From: Anisus vortex
Taxonomy: Eukaryota; Mollusca; Gastropoda; Planorbidae
Length of the DNA: 64,000 nucleotides
Assembly: GCA_949126835.1 (NCBI GenBank)
Contig: OX421508.1
Span: forward strand, 16,514,398 to 16,578,397
Direction: 5' to 3'
Positions 1 through 14,060 of this stretch are shown here, in pieces. The notes beneath the pieces are model-generated. The model was not told where the DNA came from, made no database searches, and saw only the letters and a list, made by a program, of their open reading frames with translations. Within the stretch, counting starts at the first letter, position 1, and the number at the start of each line of letters is the position of its first letter. Position numbers and translations under genes: made by a program.

Positions 1-231
1 TTACAAACTTACAAACTCTAATGCATGTCGAAGTTTCCTTTTTTTTACATTTTTATTGGAGGCGTCTTCGGCCTTTCGACTGTACACCCACTACTTAGTT
101 TGTCTTGACACGTTCGTTTTCTTTTATTTTAGCGATGCCTTTCATTGTTTTATTTTAGCACGATGGGCACCATCGTTGCATCCGTATTGAAGAAATGACA
201 GTCGTGGAACAACTTGTTTTGTAACGTAAAC

Positions 232-427
232 TAGGGGTCGGCAACCTTAGGTACGCATGCCAGACTTGGCACGCAGGGCGATTTTCAATGGCACACGGAA
301 GAAACCCGAAAAGGCAATTCAAGTTCCTTCTATACGAAATTAACAGGATAACTTATATGCTATAGGCATGTGGAATGATTAGATATCCTACTTTTGGTTC
401 ACTATTGTAAAATGTCGCCAACCCCTG
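232..427. mobile_element. hAT-type MITE (CAGGGGTCGGCAACC family)
   Basis: The left end AGGGGTCGGCAACCTTA and the right end TCGCCAACCCCTG form imperfect terminal inverted repeats. The interior (TGGCACGC, GGCGATTTTCAATGGCAC) is shared with copies at 15359-15547 and 47614-47821. Flanking octamers (ACGTAAAC and ATCTACAC) match at only 5 of 8 positions, so this copy is old. No coding capacity. Confidence 0.6.
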
Positions 428-694
428 ATCTACACAATTACTTTTGAGACCAAGCCAATCGAGTGTCAGATACAAAATATTAAGAGTCCACAATTGAACT
501 AAGTATAAAATAAAAAACATCTCAAACAACAATTATATACAGATGACAGAGTGTCACTTTAGGTTTTTAGACCAGCCCTTCATTGACTTTTTTGAAAGTC
601 GGTACAGTAGGGGCAGTGATGGAGGCCTAGTCCAGTGTGTTCCACAGCTTAATGCCTGAAACCAGAAAACCATAAAAACGAAGTTTTTATTATA

Positions 695-1145
695 CTCCCT
701 TTATTTGCAAACTAAGTTTACCATCATGTAATTAAATAATTGATTGACTACTGGAAATGAAACGTACAGAAAAATATATGTGTCGCAAGTCTCAAAAATA
801 TCTCCTTACTCCGTATGAATTGTTCTAAAATAATCTTAGCGCATAATTTTTTTTTCTAGCTTTGCGCCGAAAAACTATAAAAAGCTGCACAGGCATTTTT
901 AAAGTGAAACCAACATTTTTCTTATACTTTCCTTTTAAGAAATGAATTTTGTCATAAGTGTAGTATTATTAAGTTGTTTTAACTGAAAATTTGATAGAAT
1001 GTATTGTTAGTCGGGGCAGGTCTGCTGTCTAAATTTCAGCTCAGTTGGACCACGGGAAAAGGTCGAAAAATCGAAGCCAATTCTTGCTCCCACGACGCAT
1101 GATTGCAATCAGACAGACCGAAATTACAACTTTAAAAAAAGGAAG
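695..1145 (+). mobile_element. TA-flanked MITE, CTCCCTTT family (copy 1)
   Basis: This 450-bp repeat starts CTCCCTTTATTTGCAAACTA and ends AAAGGAAG, with TA on both sides. Closely related copies lie at 25998-26437 (same orientation) and 35524-36059 (opposite orientation). The ends and TA target suggest a Stowaway/Tc1-mariner-like non-autonomous element. No transposase is visible. Confidence 0.65.
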
Positions 1146-1234
1146 TAAAAATACAAAAACAGGAAAATGAAACAAATTTTTAAAATTCAAAGCCCTCATC
1201 CATTAAAAATGTCTAGACTCATACTCAAAGAAAG

Positions 1235-1430
1235 AATCATTGACTTAGGAGCCATCCATATATTACCTAATTAACGTACTCAAGGGCGGAAGGGGGTGTT
1301 TTCCGTATGGATGTGTACGGGTAGGTAGAATAGTCTCGACTGAATATGTTGTACGCACACACTTATATAGCCTATATATTTATATTAACAACAACTAACA
1401 AATTAGTTAAATAACATTAATAAACATTTC
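1235..1430. repeat. Interspersed repeat also present near 35145-35370
   Basis: The stretch beginning GACTTAGGAGCCATCCATAT and running through GGATGTGTACGGGTAGGTAG to CGCACACACTTATA is repeated with small changes at 35145-35370. Class unknown; it lies between a MITE and a LINE tail. Confidence 0.55.
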
Positions 1431-1645
1431 CGTATCTCTTATGCGAGAACAAATGCATATAATATAAATGCCATTTCTTTCCGAGTTGCATCCGGTTATG
1501 GAATATTATAGGTTGCCTGAGAAAACCAGTAACGTTAGCAACATATAAAACACTAATAAAAATGCAAGACTAGTGACTAGACTTAGCTAGACAACGGGAT
1601 GAGCGTAGGACGCAATAATCTTCTTTAAAGAGTGTCTGAATAATG
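1430..1645 (+). mobile_element. 3' tail of a non-LTR retrotransposon
   Basis: The stretch CTTATGCGAGAACAAATGCA, then the segment coding for a WNGLP-like motif region (GGTTGCCTGAGAAAACCAGT), then GCAATAATCTTCTTTAAAGA matches the tail at 59290-59500. Such a motif is common at the end of CR1/Jockey-like reverse transcriptases. 5'-truncated and not coding here. Confidence 0.45.
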
Positions 1646-2242
1646 GGCCTTTAGGCCTATAGGTCTTGGCAAGGGGGGGGGGGGGATAGTTAAGATAAAT
1701 TCATGTAGACCAAATAACTTCGGTCCAGAGCTAATATTACTAGTCAAATAATAATGTTGCGCGTTGTGATTATTGAGCGTTATTATGTTGTGACTTCTAG
1801 TCTAATGAAAATATTTTATCTTCTCCAAACCGCAAACCTAATGACAAATTATGTAATAGGCGTTATAGACTATCTACCAAAGGCTAGAGAAGGAGAAACG
1901 AATTAATTTATATTATATGATGTTTTGTTTAAAGAATAAAAAATATAAAAAAACAGATAAGAATTTTTTTTTATTAAAATTGTGTATATGTATTTATTGT
2001 TTTATCCTTATCTGTTAATCTGCCTAGAAGTCTATAGAGAACAAATGTATAAACATAGAGGAGACACATTCACCAAGAATAACTCTGCCTGCACCATTCT
2101 CTTACCCATACACTATTGTATATTTGGCTTAGGTCGTTAATTGTTTAAACTTCGAGGGCCTTCAGAGACTCTAAAACGCGTACTAGGTTCTTTTTTTTTA
2201 AATCTTCGGTATTGTTTCTGTTCTTAGATACACGAAAATTCA

Positions 2243-2482
2243 AGTGCCCGAGCGGTAGCACGTCCAGCAGGCGTACCGAAGGTCATGGGTTCAAATCCTC
2301 GTCAATGCTAGGATTTGTTCCCGGGTCTGGAGGGTGTACCCTGAGTCTGCTCAGCTCTGATGGGTACATGACTTTAGTTGGGGTAAAGTAAAGGCGGTTA
2401 GACATTGCGCTGGCCACAGTATCCCCTAGAATATCCATATGGATCAATTCGGTCCGACGGAATACTTTACTTTTTTACTTCT
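2243..2482 (+). mobile_element. tRNA-derived SINE
   Basis: The head resembles a tRNA gene: GTGCCCGAGCGGTAGCACGT as box A region and GGGTTCAAATCCTCG as box B. The body (GATGGGTACATGACTTTAGT, then GGGGTAAAGTAAAGGCGG, GCTGGCCACA) and tail (GGTCCGACGGAATACTTTAC) recur at 16578-16763 and 40105-40262, and partly at 61255-61345. This is a SINE, not a functional tRNA gene. Confidence 0.75.
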
Positions 2483-3115
2483 AGATACAAGAAACGAAAA
2501 TTTAAAAATAAAAATACAAAACTTAGTCAATCTAAAATGATGAATGTGTTGTCTGTTGTTCTATTGATCAAACGGACGAGATCAGCTGATAGCCTCGGTG
2601 AAGTGCTGGCTTCTTAGCGTCATCCGGGCAATTGTCTTTCAAACAAGAAAAATGATAAATTTGTTGTTTACAATTCCGGTGGCATTTTTGCTCAAGAGAC
2701 TATCCTTGAGTGGTACCATCTTTAAGTGGTACCATCCTTGAGAAATAAAGTCCCACCCATCCGACTAATCTGTCAAAACGCCATTTAAGAAAAGCAAATT
2801 AAATTAAAAAAGCAATATGGTTGTTTCTTGACGTCTGCCAATAAAACATCCATCTTTTATACAAATTTGCGTGTTGTTGTTTTTTCGGCGATGCTGTGGA
2901 GCAGTAATGTTTCCGTTCTAAGGGGCTGAGGATTGCGCTGACCTCCCATGCAGTGGCGTAGCCAAGGTGGACTTGGGGGGGGGGGCGGGGAAGGGGGGCA
3001 CATCTGTCTTTTTTCCCAACGGATGAGCTCTTTATTTTTATTGCTTATAAATATTTTTCTGTCAAATTTTTTTTTAATAATATGGTAGATTTGTTTTGAT
3101 TTAGATATCTATAGC
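2483..3115. other. No gene recognised; low-complexity DNA
   Basis: AT-rich sequence with a small internal duplication (GAGTGGTACCATC / AAGTGGTACCATC near 2708-2735) and a G-run at 2975-2998. CAGTGGCGTAGCCAAGG at 2951 resembles a single hAT-MITE end without a partner. Confidence 0.5.
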
Positions 3116-3444
3116 CAGTGGCGTATTTAGGCATGTTCCACATGTTCCATTGGAACAGGGGCCCCCACACAAAATGGCCCCCCACACATTACAAAAAGAA
3201 ATGTTTGAGTGACATCCCATATTTCGTTTATTCCCATACTATTTAAAGCGCTCCAGTTCAACCAAGCTACGTGCAACATAAAATGTATGATTTTACAGAA
3301 TGTAATATGAATTAACGGCCCTTTTCTGAGGTAGGCCCTGTGTGAAAGGCAGGGCGAGACCACGAGGGGCCCCACATAAATTTGGGAACAGGGCCCCCGC
3401 ATAAATTTAGGAACAGGGCCCTCACAATCATAAATACGGCCCTG
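3116..3444. mobile_element. hAT-like MITE (CAGTGGCGTATTTAGG ends)
   Basis: The left end CAGTGGCGTATTTAGG and the inverted right end AAATACGGCCCTG form imperfect terminal repeats. Flanking octamers TCTATAGC (3108-3115) and TCTATGTC (3445-3452) agree at 6 of 8 positions, consistent with an 8-bp hAT target duplication. The interior carries repeated GGAACAGGGCCC boxes. Confidence 0.6.
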
Positions 3445-3844
3445 TCTATGTCCATTTCATGACGTTTTAAATTCTGAAAACTATTGCTTCTATTGAAAAG
3501 CCGTATAAACCTGCTGCATCATATTTATTGCTTGTCTTAATTGAATTACTGTATCACTGGTGTATTAGTGCTGTCATTTTTGTAAACTTAATTCTTAAAA
3601 AAATATATTATTTTATAACTTTGCCGAAAAATTTTTGTTCGCACAGCAAATACAAAATAAAATCAAATATAGCAAACATTTATAATTAAAACTTTCAAAC
3701 TAGATATTTTATTACCAAATCTTTTTTCAGTTTCAATAAGTTATAGTTAGATTAATGGAATTTATAAAATAGTTTACATCTTCACAATTGATTTGTTACT
3801 GCCCCCCTCCTCATCTCATACTAAACTCTTTGACCTCTTATTTA

Positions 3845-6800
3845 CCTCACTCACGTTATACCCACCTATCTCACTCACGTTATACCCATCTATCTCACTC
3901 ACTTTATACCCATCTATCTCACTCACGTTAAACCCATCTATCTCACTCACGTTATACCCATCTATCTCACTTACGTTATACCCATCTATCTCACTCACGT
4001 TATACCCATCTATCTCACGTTATACCCATCTATCTCACTCACGTTATACCCATCTATCTCACTCACGTTATACCCATCTATCTCACTCACGTTAAACCCA
4101 TCTATCTCACTCACGTTATACCCATCTATCTCACTTACGTTATACCCATCTATCTCACTCACGTTATACCCATCTATCTCACTTACGTTATACCCATCTA
4201 TCTCACGTTATACCCATCTATCTCACTCACGTTATCTATCTCACGTTATACCCATCTATCTCACTCACGTTATACCCATCTATCTCACTCACGTTATACC
4301 CATCTATCTCACTCACGTTATACCCATCTATCTCACGTTATACCCATCTATCTCACGTTATACCCATCTATCTCACTCACGTTATACCCATCTATCTCAC
4401 TCACGTTATACCCATCTATCTCACGTTATACCCATCTATCTCACGTTATACCCATCTATCTCACTCACGTTATACCCATCTATCTCACTCACTTTATACC
4501 CATCTATCTCACTCACGTTATACCCATCTATCTCACTTACGTTATACCCATCTATCTCACTCACGTTATACCCATCTATCTCACGTTATACCCATCTATC
4601 TCACTCACGTTATACCCATCTATCTCACTTACGTTATACCCATCTATCTCACTCACGTTATACCCATCTATCTCACGTTATACCCATCTATCTCACTCAC
4701 GTTATACCCATCTATCTCACTCACGTTATACCCATCTATCTCACTCACGTTATACCCATCTATCTCACTTACGTTATACCCATCTATCTCACGTTATACC
4801 CATCTATCTCACTCACGTTATCTATCTCACGTTATACCCATCTATCTCACTTACGTTATACCCATCTATCTCACTCACGTTATACCCATCTATCTCACTC
4901 ACGTTATACCCATCTATCTCACGTTATACCCATCTATCTCACGTTATACCCATCTATCTCACTCACGTTATACCCATCTATCTCACTCACGTTATACCCA
5001 TCTATCTCACGTTATACCCATCTATCTCACGTTATACCCATCTATCTCACTCACGTTATACCCATCTATCTCACTCACTTTATACCCATCTATCTCACTC
5101 ACGTTATACCCATCTATCTCACTCACGTTTTACCCATCTATCTCACTTACGTTATACCCATCTATCTCACGTTATACCCATCTATCTCACTCACGTTATC
5201 TATCTCACGTTATACCCATCTATCTCACTCACGTTATACCCATCTATCTCACTCACGTTATACCCATCTATCTCACTCACGTTATACCCATCTATCTCAC
5301 GTTATACCCATCTATCTCACTCACGTTATACCCATCTATCTCACTCACGTTATACCCATCTATCTCACTCACGTTATACCCATCTATCTCACGTTATACC
5401 CATCTATCTCACGTTATACCCATCTATCTCACTCACGTTATACCCATCTATCTCACTCACGTTATACCCATCTATCTCACGTTATACCCATCTATCTCAC
5501 TTACGTTATACCCATCTATCTCACTCACGTTATACCCATCTATCTCACTCACGTTATACCCATCTATCTCATGTTATACCCATCTATCTCACTCACGTTA
5601 TACCCATCTATCTCACTCACGTTATACCCATATATCTCACTCACGTTATACCCATCTATCTCACTCACGTTATACCCATCTATCTCACTCACGTTATACC
5701 CATCTATCTCACTCACGTTATACCCATCTATCTCACTCACGTTATACCCATCTATCTCACTCACGTTATACCCATCTATCTCACTCACGTTATACCCATC
5801 TATCTCACGTTATACCCATCTATCTCACGTTATACCCATCTATCTCACTCACGTTATACCCATCTATCTCACTCACGTTATACCCATCTATCTCACGTTA
5901 TACCCATCTATCTCACGTTATACCCATCTATCTCACGTTATACCCATCTATCTCACTCACGTTATACCCATCTATCTCACTCACGTTATACCCATCTATC
6001 TCACGTTATACCCATCTATCTCACTCACGTTATACCCATCTATCTCACTCACGTTATACCCATCTATCTCACTCACGTTATACCCATCTATCTCACGTTA
6101 TACCCATCTATCTCACGTTATACCCATCTATCTCACTCACGTTATACCCATCTTTCTCACTCACGTTATACCCATCTATCTCACTCACGTTATACCCATC
6201 TATCTCACGTTATACCCATCTATCTCACTCACGTTATACCCATCTATCTCACTCACGTTATACCCATCTATCTCACGTTATACCCATCTATCTCACGTTA
6301 TACCCATCTATCTCACGTTATACCCATCTATCTCACGTTATACCCATCTATCTCATACACTTTATACCCATTTATCTCACTCACGTTATACCCATCTATC
6401 TCACTCACGTTATACCCATCTATCTCACTCACTTTATACCCATTTATCTCACTCACGTTATACCCATCTATCTCACTCACGTTATACCCATCTATCTCAC
6501 TCACTTTATACCCATTTATCTCACTCACGTTATACCCATCTATCTCACTCACGTTATACCCATCTATCTCACTCACGTTATACCCATCTATCTCACTCAC
6601 GTTATACCCATCTATCTCACTCACGTTATACCCATCTATCTCACTCACGTTATACCCATCTATCTCACTCACGTTATACCCATCTATCTCACTCACGTTA
6701 TACCCATCTATCTCACTCACGTTATACCCATCTATCTCACGTTATACCCATCTATCTCACTCACGTTATACCCATCTATCTCACTCACGTTATCTATCTC

Positions 6801-9800
6801 ACGTTATACCCATCTATCTCACTCACGTTATACCCATTTATCTCACTCACGTTATACTCATCTATCTCACTCACGTTATACCCATCTATCTCACTCACGT
6901 TATACCCATCTATCTCACGTTATACCCATCTATCTCACGTTATACCCATCTATCTCACTCACGTTATACCCATCTATCTCACTCACGTTATCTATCTCAC
7001 GTTATACCCATCTATCTCACTCACGTTATACCCATTTATCTCACTCACGTTATACCCATCTATCTCACTCACGTTATACCCATCTATCTCACTCACGTTA
7101 TACCCATCTATCTCACTCACGTTATACCCATCTATCTCACGTTATACCCATCTATCTCACTCACGTTATACCCATTTATCTCGCTCACGTTATACCCATC
7201 TATCTCACTCACGTTATACCCATCTATCTCACTCACGTTATACCCATCTATCTCACGTTATACCCATCTATCTCACTCACGTTATACCCATCTATCTCAC
7301 TCACGTTATCTATCTCACGTTATACCCATCTATCTCACTCACGTTATACCCATTTATCTCACTCACGTTATACCCATCTATCTCACTCACGTTATACCCA
7401 TCTATCTCACTCACGTTATACCCATCTATCTCACTCACGTTATACCCATCTATCTCACTCACGTTATACCCATCTATCTCACGTTATACCCATCTATCTC
7501 ACTCACGTTATACCCATCTATCTCACTCACGTTATACCCATCTATCTCACTCACGTTATACCCATCTATCTCACTCACGTTATACCCATCTATCTCCCGT
7601 TATACCCATCTATCTCACTCACTTTATACCCATTTATCTCACTCACGTTATACCCATCTATCTCACTCACGTTATACCCATCTATCTCACGTTATACCCA
7701 TCTATCTCACTCACGTTATACCCATCTATCTCACTCACGTTATACCCATCTATCTCACTCACGTTATACCCATCTATCTCACGTTATACCCATCTATCTC
7801 ACTCACGTTATACCCATCTATCTCACTCACGTTATCTATCTCACGTTATACCCATCTATCTCACTCACGTTATACCCATTTATCTCACTCACGTTATACC
7901 CATCTATCTCACTCACGTTATACCCATCTATCTCACTCACGTTATACCCATCTATCTCACTCACGTTATACCCATCTATCTCACTCACGTTATACCCATC
8001 TATCTCACTCACGTTATACCCATCTATCTCACGTTATACCCATCTATCTCACTCACGTTATACCCATCTATCTCACTCACGTTATCTATCTCACGTTATA
8101 CCCATCTATCTCACTCACGTTATACCCATTTATCTCACTCACGTTATACCCATCTATTTCACTCACGTTATACCCATATATCTCACTCACGTTATACCCA
8201 TCTATCTCACTCACGTTATACCCATCTATCTCACGTTATACCCATCTATCTCACTCACGTTATACCCATCTATCTCACTCACGTTATACCCATCTATCTC
8301 ACTCACGTTATACCCATCTATCTCACTCACGTTATACCCATCTATCTCACGTTATACCCATCTATCTCACGTTATACCCATCTATCTCACGTTATACCCA
8401 TCTATCTCACTCACGTTATACCCATCTATCTCACTCACGTTATACCCATCTATCTCACGTTATACCCATCTATCTCACTCACGTTATACCCATCTATCTC
8501 ACTCACGTTATACCCATCTATCTCACTCACGTTATACCCATCTATCTCACGTTATACCCATCTATCTCACGTTATACCCATCTATCTCACTCACGTTATA
8601 CCCATCTATCTCACTCACGTTATACCCATCTATCTCACGTTATACCCATCTATCTCACTCACGTTATACCCATCTATCTCACTCACGTTATACCCATCTA
8701 TCTCACGTTATACCCATCTATCTCACGTTATACCCATCTATCTCACGTTATACCCATCTATCTCACGTTATACCCATCTATCTCACTCACGTTATACCCA
8801 TCTATCTCACTTACGTTATCTATCTCACGTTATACCCATCTATCTCACTCACGTTATACCCATTTATCTCACTCACGTTATACCCATCTATCTCACTCAC
8901 GTTATACCCATCTATCTCACTCACGTTATACCCATCTATCTCACTCACGTTATACCCATCTATCTCACGTTATACCCATCTATCTCACTCACGTTATACC
9001 CATCTATCTCACTCACGTTATCTATCTCACGTTATACCCATCTATCTCACTCACGTTATACCCATTTATCTCACTCACGTTATACCCATCTATCTCACTC
9101 AGGTTATACCCATATATCTCACTCACGTTATACCCATCTATCTCACTCACGTTATACCCATCTATCTCACGTTATACCCATCTATCTCACTCACGTTATA
9201 CCCATCTATCTCACTCACGTTATACCCATCTACCTCACTCACGTTATACCCATCTATCTCACTCACGTTATACCCATCTATCTCACGTTATACCCATCTA
9301 TCTCACTCACGTTATCTATCTCACGCTATACCCATCTATCTCACTCACGTTATACCCATTTATCTCACTCACGTTATACCCATCTATCTCACTCACGTTA
9401 TACCCATCTATCTCACTCACGTTATACCCATCTATCTCACTCACGTTATACCCATCTATCTCACTCACGTTATACCCATCTATCTCACGTTATACCCATC
9501 TATCTCACTCACGTTATACCCATCTATCTCACTCACGTTATACCCATCTATCTCACTCCCGTTATACCCATCTATCTCACTCACGTTATACCCATCTATC
9601 TCACTCACGTTATACCCATCTATCTCACGTTATACCCATCTATCTCACTCACGTTATACCCATCTATCTCACTCACGTTATACCCATTTATCTCACTCAC
9701 GTTATACCCATCTATCTCACTCACGTTATACCCATCTATCTCACTCACGTTATACCCATCTATCTCACTCACGTTATACCCATCTATCTCACTTACGTTA

Positions 9801-9833
9801 TACCCATCTATCTCACTCACGTGATACCCATCG
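3845..9833. repeat. 6-kb minisatellite with 24/20/14-bp units
   Basis: Roughly 250 tandem units. The main unit is GTTATACCCATCTATCTCAC with or without an extra TCAC (24 or 20 bp). A 14-bp unit, GTTATCTATCTCAC, appears about a dozen times. All three + frames of the 24-mer are free of stops (reading LYPSISLT, VIPIYLTH or YTHLSHSR), so length changes do not close the frame. That explains the 1417-codon open frame at 5571-9824 and the VSEIDGYN frames on the other strand. I do not regard either as a gene. Confidence 0.95.
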
Positions 9834-12585
9834 ATAAAACTGTATTCTATTTTTCAAACAATAAGACTAGATCTAATTCTGTTTTACTTTGGGTAAAAAT
9901 CAGCAGTAGTATTTGAGAGTATTAGGATATAAAATACATCTTTTAGTTTTAGTAAGACGGAATTTTATAATTTCTAACACGGTGTATATTTATTAAATAA
10001 ACGTGTGACGTAAGACGATAGAAACGATGACACACGAGTTATTTTGACGTCGCTTAGATATTGTAGGAACGTTAGACGACCTTAGACTTTGGTAGTGACA
10101 AGACGTGATTAGATTAGGCTCTTGAAGTTTGTCATGGACGTGACTGGGGGATTGAGGTTCTTATGGCTAGTTGTCGTAGGCGTATGTTACGCCGATGTTG
10201 TAGTTAACCTGGAATATTTATTTGTTCTCTCCGGCTCGTTAAATGATGTAAAATGCACACACAACAGACAGTTCTAATTGGTAAGCAAGCAAGTCTCTGG
10301 TTACAGTTATGGCGTTTATTATCGTTTCAATGATCTAATGGCGATATATATATATTAAATGGCGCAGTGATAACTAGCACAAATGCAAGGTAATGTCATG
10401 TATCCTAACATTAAGGAACGTAACTACACTGTGGAACTTTATTACTGGCTGAACATCGATATCTAACATGCGGGGTGATATACTATATGAGGCGAGATGT
10501 ACAAGTATTATTTGGGCTGAAGGGTTCTAATATCCAAGACGAAAATGTACAGCGTATCAGCCAAGCGCCAACTCTAGACTAAAACTAAGTTATTGAGATA
10601 GCGTCCTCGTGAATCTTGAGTCACGTGGTCGCGCTCAATTTGGTTGGTTAACCCTTTAATTACATTTAATTACATGTGATTCTCATTGGTCAGTTCGAAC
10701 ATAGATTTGCAGAGAGAAATGACTTATTGGAGGGAAAATGGGGTGGGGGTAGGTGAACAATTATACCGCCAAACCGCGGGTGGGGGTTTAGATGAAAAGC
10801 AATTGATACGGACGACAAGCGGGATGGTAGGGGAACATAGAAGAGGGGAAACCGATTTATCTCCCCTGCAAGAGGTTTAACATGGTTATCTCAAGTTGTC
10901 ATGCTTCGGACTCGGCCGAAAAAGTGTTATATAGGTGTGAAAGGTTCCGCTGATCAATTCGTTGGGAACTAACGTCTCAAAGAGGTTAGTTAACCGTTGC
11001 CGCCCGTGAGTGGTAGGTGAAGGGGAGATAAGGGGGTAGCGGGGGAGGGCGCAAAAAGGAGGGGGTTGAGCGAGGGGTCGAGTATTTGAGTCAATGGCGT
11101 AATGACTAACTACAACATATACATTAAATAGCAACATGAATTAATACATTAAGACATGACTTAAATACATTAAAATAACACATGATAAAATATATACATT
11201 GTAACTTCATTAACTAACACATTCATACCCATTCAACCTAGATTGGTACCAATTTCGGCCGTATTAATTAGTAACCTCTGAGTCGGGGAATTAATATAAT
11301 AGAAGTGAAGGTTAAGGAAAGTGTGATGAAGGGTGGCTAGAGATATACAGTTGTGTGAGAATTAGAGAGAGAGATAATGACGTCAGGCTACTTTTCTACT
11401 TCCTATCCTAACTATCTATGATCTTACTTCTACGCTACTAACTGTTACTATCTACATGTGCTAATAAATCTAAATTGAGTTCAGAATCGTGACAAAGTTG
11501 TTTTTATTAATTAAGTATCTACTGTATATTCGTTATTGGATTTTGTTCCACTTGATTAAATGTTCGATACTTGTTTACTACAAGACAGCGTTTGTTTTAG
11601 TACATTCTACGTAAAATGTGATCTACCCTTAGATTAGGCATCAGAAATAATTATCTACAAAATAAGAACGGTCACAGAGAGCATTGAGTAAGACTCTAAG
11701 CCTCTTATCTGCAGCAGTCGGTATCATCTGCTGTTGCCTAGAACTCTGGATAAAAGGTATCTTCCAACATCCTAGAGTCGAAACTCCGCCATAATGCGGA
11801 AGTAAACTCACTAAAGGTCCTAATGTTGACGAATTGAGATGTGATATCTGACATGTCATCTTACAATGGCTGTCTTCCAATGTTGGTTAGATTAGAACCA
11901 TAGAGCCCAACGGAAAGAAAGAAGCCTCCTTCTAAGCCAAATATTTTATTAGAATGGATACAAATGACTAGAAAGGCAATCTTACACCAGGTTATTTAAT
12001 GACCTCGATTACATAAAGTCGAAACAACAGGGGTGACCACTCAAATGACATATTTTAGTAGTACATTTAATGAATTATCTATCGTGCCTATTGCCTATGT
12101 CTGGCCTCATAGCATTTATTTAACCCTAATCCAAGCTTATCTTCTCACCCCGTCCACTTCTCCCTTAACCCCCAGCGTTCGTTTGAAGCGTTGATAGGAA
12201 ATAATAAACAACTGTGTTAAGGGGTGGGGCTGAACGGACAGTAAATGAGGAGGGGGGGGGGAGTGGGCTGAGAACAGAAGAAGGAGAGATAAAGAAGGAC
12301 AAGTTTGAAGTGATCGGCAGAAATATCGGGTTTGCAAAAACTTGCTGTCCCTCACACGAGATGGATCAATCATCTCCACTCGGAACGAGAAGGGGGGAGT
12401 GGGATAGGGTGGGGCGATTTTGTCCCTGCCGGAATATTGACTGCCTGGTGGATCCAACCGCCTGCTGGCATTATAGAGGATGAGTAGCTCTCTGACTTGA
12501 TGACGTCATGGCGTCGATTTCCAGAGTTAATGGCGGGAATTTGAAAAAAAAAGAGCATTGTTGATCGGCGTGATTTTTTTCTTCT
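9834..12585. other. Intergenic DNA without a recognisable gene
   Basis: AT-rich with GC-richer patches near 10740-11080 and 12210-12480. Short open frames (for example 79 codons on the minus strand at 11641-11880 and 106 codons at 12137-12457) show no motif I know. No terminal repeats could be paired. It may hold old transposon debris. Confidence 0.5.
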
Positions 12586-12617
12586 CTCTCTCCTTATCTC
12601 TCTCTCTCTCTCTCTTC
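12586..12617. repeat. (TC)n microsatellite
   Basis: A short CT/TC dinucleotide run, interrupted near its 5' end. Confidence 0.85.
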
Positions 12618-13639
12618 TGTAAAGATGTTCTTTAAGCTGCAGTATAAAAAAGGGAAAGACAATCCCAATTTTGTGTCCGATAACACGGTTTTTAAAGAGT
12701 TTGATCAGAACATCTTTTCTTGAAAGAGCTTAGTGTTAATTTGTCATAGCTCTTAGGATACAAATTGTTAGACATTTCTGCTTTAATTTTTAATATATTT
12801 TTTTGACGGCTGTACCATGGGTGAGTAAATATAAATAGTCGACAAATTAGATTATTTCATTGTTTATACGTAATTATTTTTTTTTTAAGCAGTCTCAAAT
12901 ACAAAAGTAGCAATTATTCCAGAATGATCTGTGATAAATATATGATATTATCAGAATCAAAAACAGAACAAACTTTAAAAAAAAATGAAATAAGTTATGA
13001 TAAAAACAAATTTAGCCGAACATAGACCTATTGAGCGCAACAGAATTTGATCCGATTATAGTAGAGTAGATGTATATGTTGTTATTATTATATAGTCTAA
13101 AGTCTAGAACCTAGATTATCTAGATAGATCTTATTCAGTCATGAGGCTTCGCTTAGAGTTTAGAGTCTGTTGGTGCTATTTTGTTTCAATAGACAAAACT
13201 TTATTGGTTAATATTTTGACATTTCTAGTCATTAGTAGACGTAATTATTCATCTCTTCATGCGATGCGTTTTCTTTTATAAATTATTTCCTTTTACTTTT
13301 GTTATGTGATTATTAGTGTGCATTATTAATAGTATAAGTTTAATATTTTCTTATCTTAATATATAACTTCAAACACTCTTCTAAATTGAATATGTTTGGG
13401 CCTTAAGTGTATTTATGGTTTAGGTCTAGTCTACTTCTGGTCATAAGCTTCTTTTGACCACCTTTAGCTGTTGCTTTTCCTCACTAATTCAGGTTACCCA
13501 TTCTTTACTATGATGCCACAAGAGAAGAAAAATAATTAACATGAATTTTTCTTTGCATTTGGAATAAGACATTTTTAAATCTCTGTTTTCTGAGTATTAC
13601 ATTTAATTCTTGTGCTGTATTGAATTGAATTGTTGAATT
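12618..13639. other. No gene recognised
   Basis: AT-rich sequence with many stops in every frame; no repeat partner found in the window. Confidence 0.5.
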
Positions 13640-14060
13640 TCCGGCCCATCAAATTCGAAAGTTATATAGGGCCTTTTTAATAACGTTGTTGTCATGTTTC
13701 TCTTGTATCCATTTTATTGTTCTTATATCCTTAAATTATGTTGTACAGTTGTATGTCTTTAAATTAGTTTATGAGATATTTTGGTTTAATTTTGCTGAAA
13801 AGTTCATGAAGAATTCTACAGTAATAGAATTTACGTCGAATTTCACCAAATATATTACATTCCAACAAAATGTGAGACACTGTTAAGTTGACATTGCAGA
13901 AAGCACATCTTGGGGCCGTTTCTCGTTTTAAGAGAAACGAATGTATTAGTTTTGTATGTCCTGTATGTAGTCTGCAGAGAATAACTGCGTCCTTTTGAAC
14001 AAGTTGGCCTGTGTCATGCCAGGTTTTTTAGTTGTCCAAATACTGCAGTTTATTGCATAC
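13640..14060 (-). pseudogene. Decayed C-terminal end of a non-LTR retrotransposon ORF2
   Basis: Read on the minus strand, the segment 14023-13840 translates to GMTQANLFKRTQLFSADYI, then after stops APRCAFCNVNLTVSHILLEC. The second piece has the C-x2-C-x8-H-x4-C arrangement that follows the RNase H domain in I/Nimbus-type non-LTR elements, and the text downstream (RILHELFS-like) fits their last residues. Frames are broken by stops and shifts, so this is a fossil. Clade assignment is from memory of the family. Confidence 0.6.

Noticed and set aside
2243..2310. Functional tRNA gene
   Set aside because: Box A and box B are visible but no cloverleaf acceptor pairing could be made, and the body recurs elsewhere as a SINE.
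5571..9824. 1417-codon open frame as a repetitive structural protein gene
   Set aside because: It lies wholly in a minisatellite whose unit has no stops in any + frame; the peptide switches frame at each 20-bp or 14-bp unit, and the opposite strand is also partly open.
3845..9833. CRISPR array or telomere-like repeat
   Set aside because: No spacers, variable unit length, eukaryotic context, and the unit does not resemble TTAGGG.
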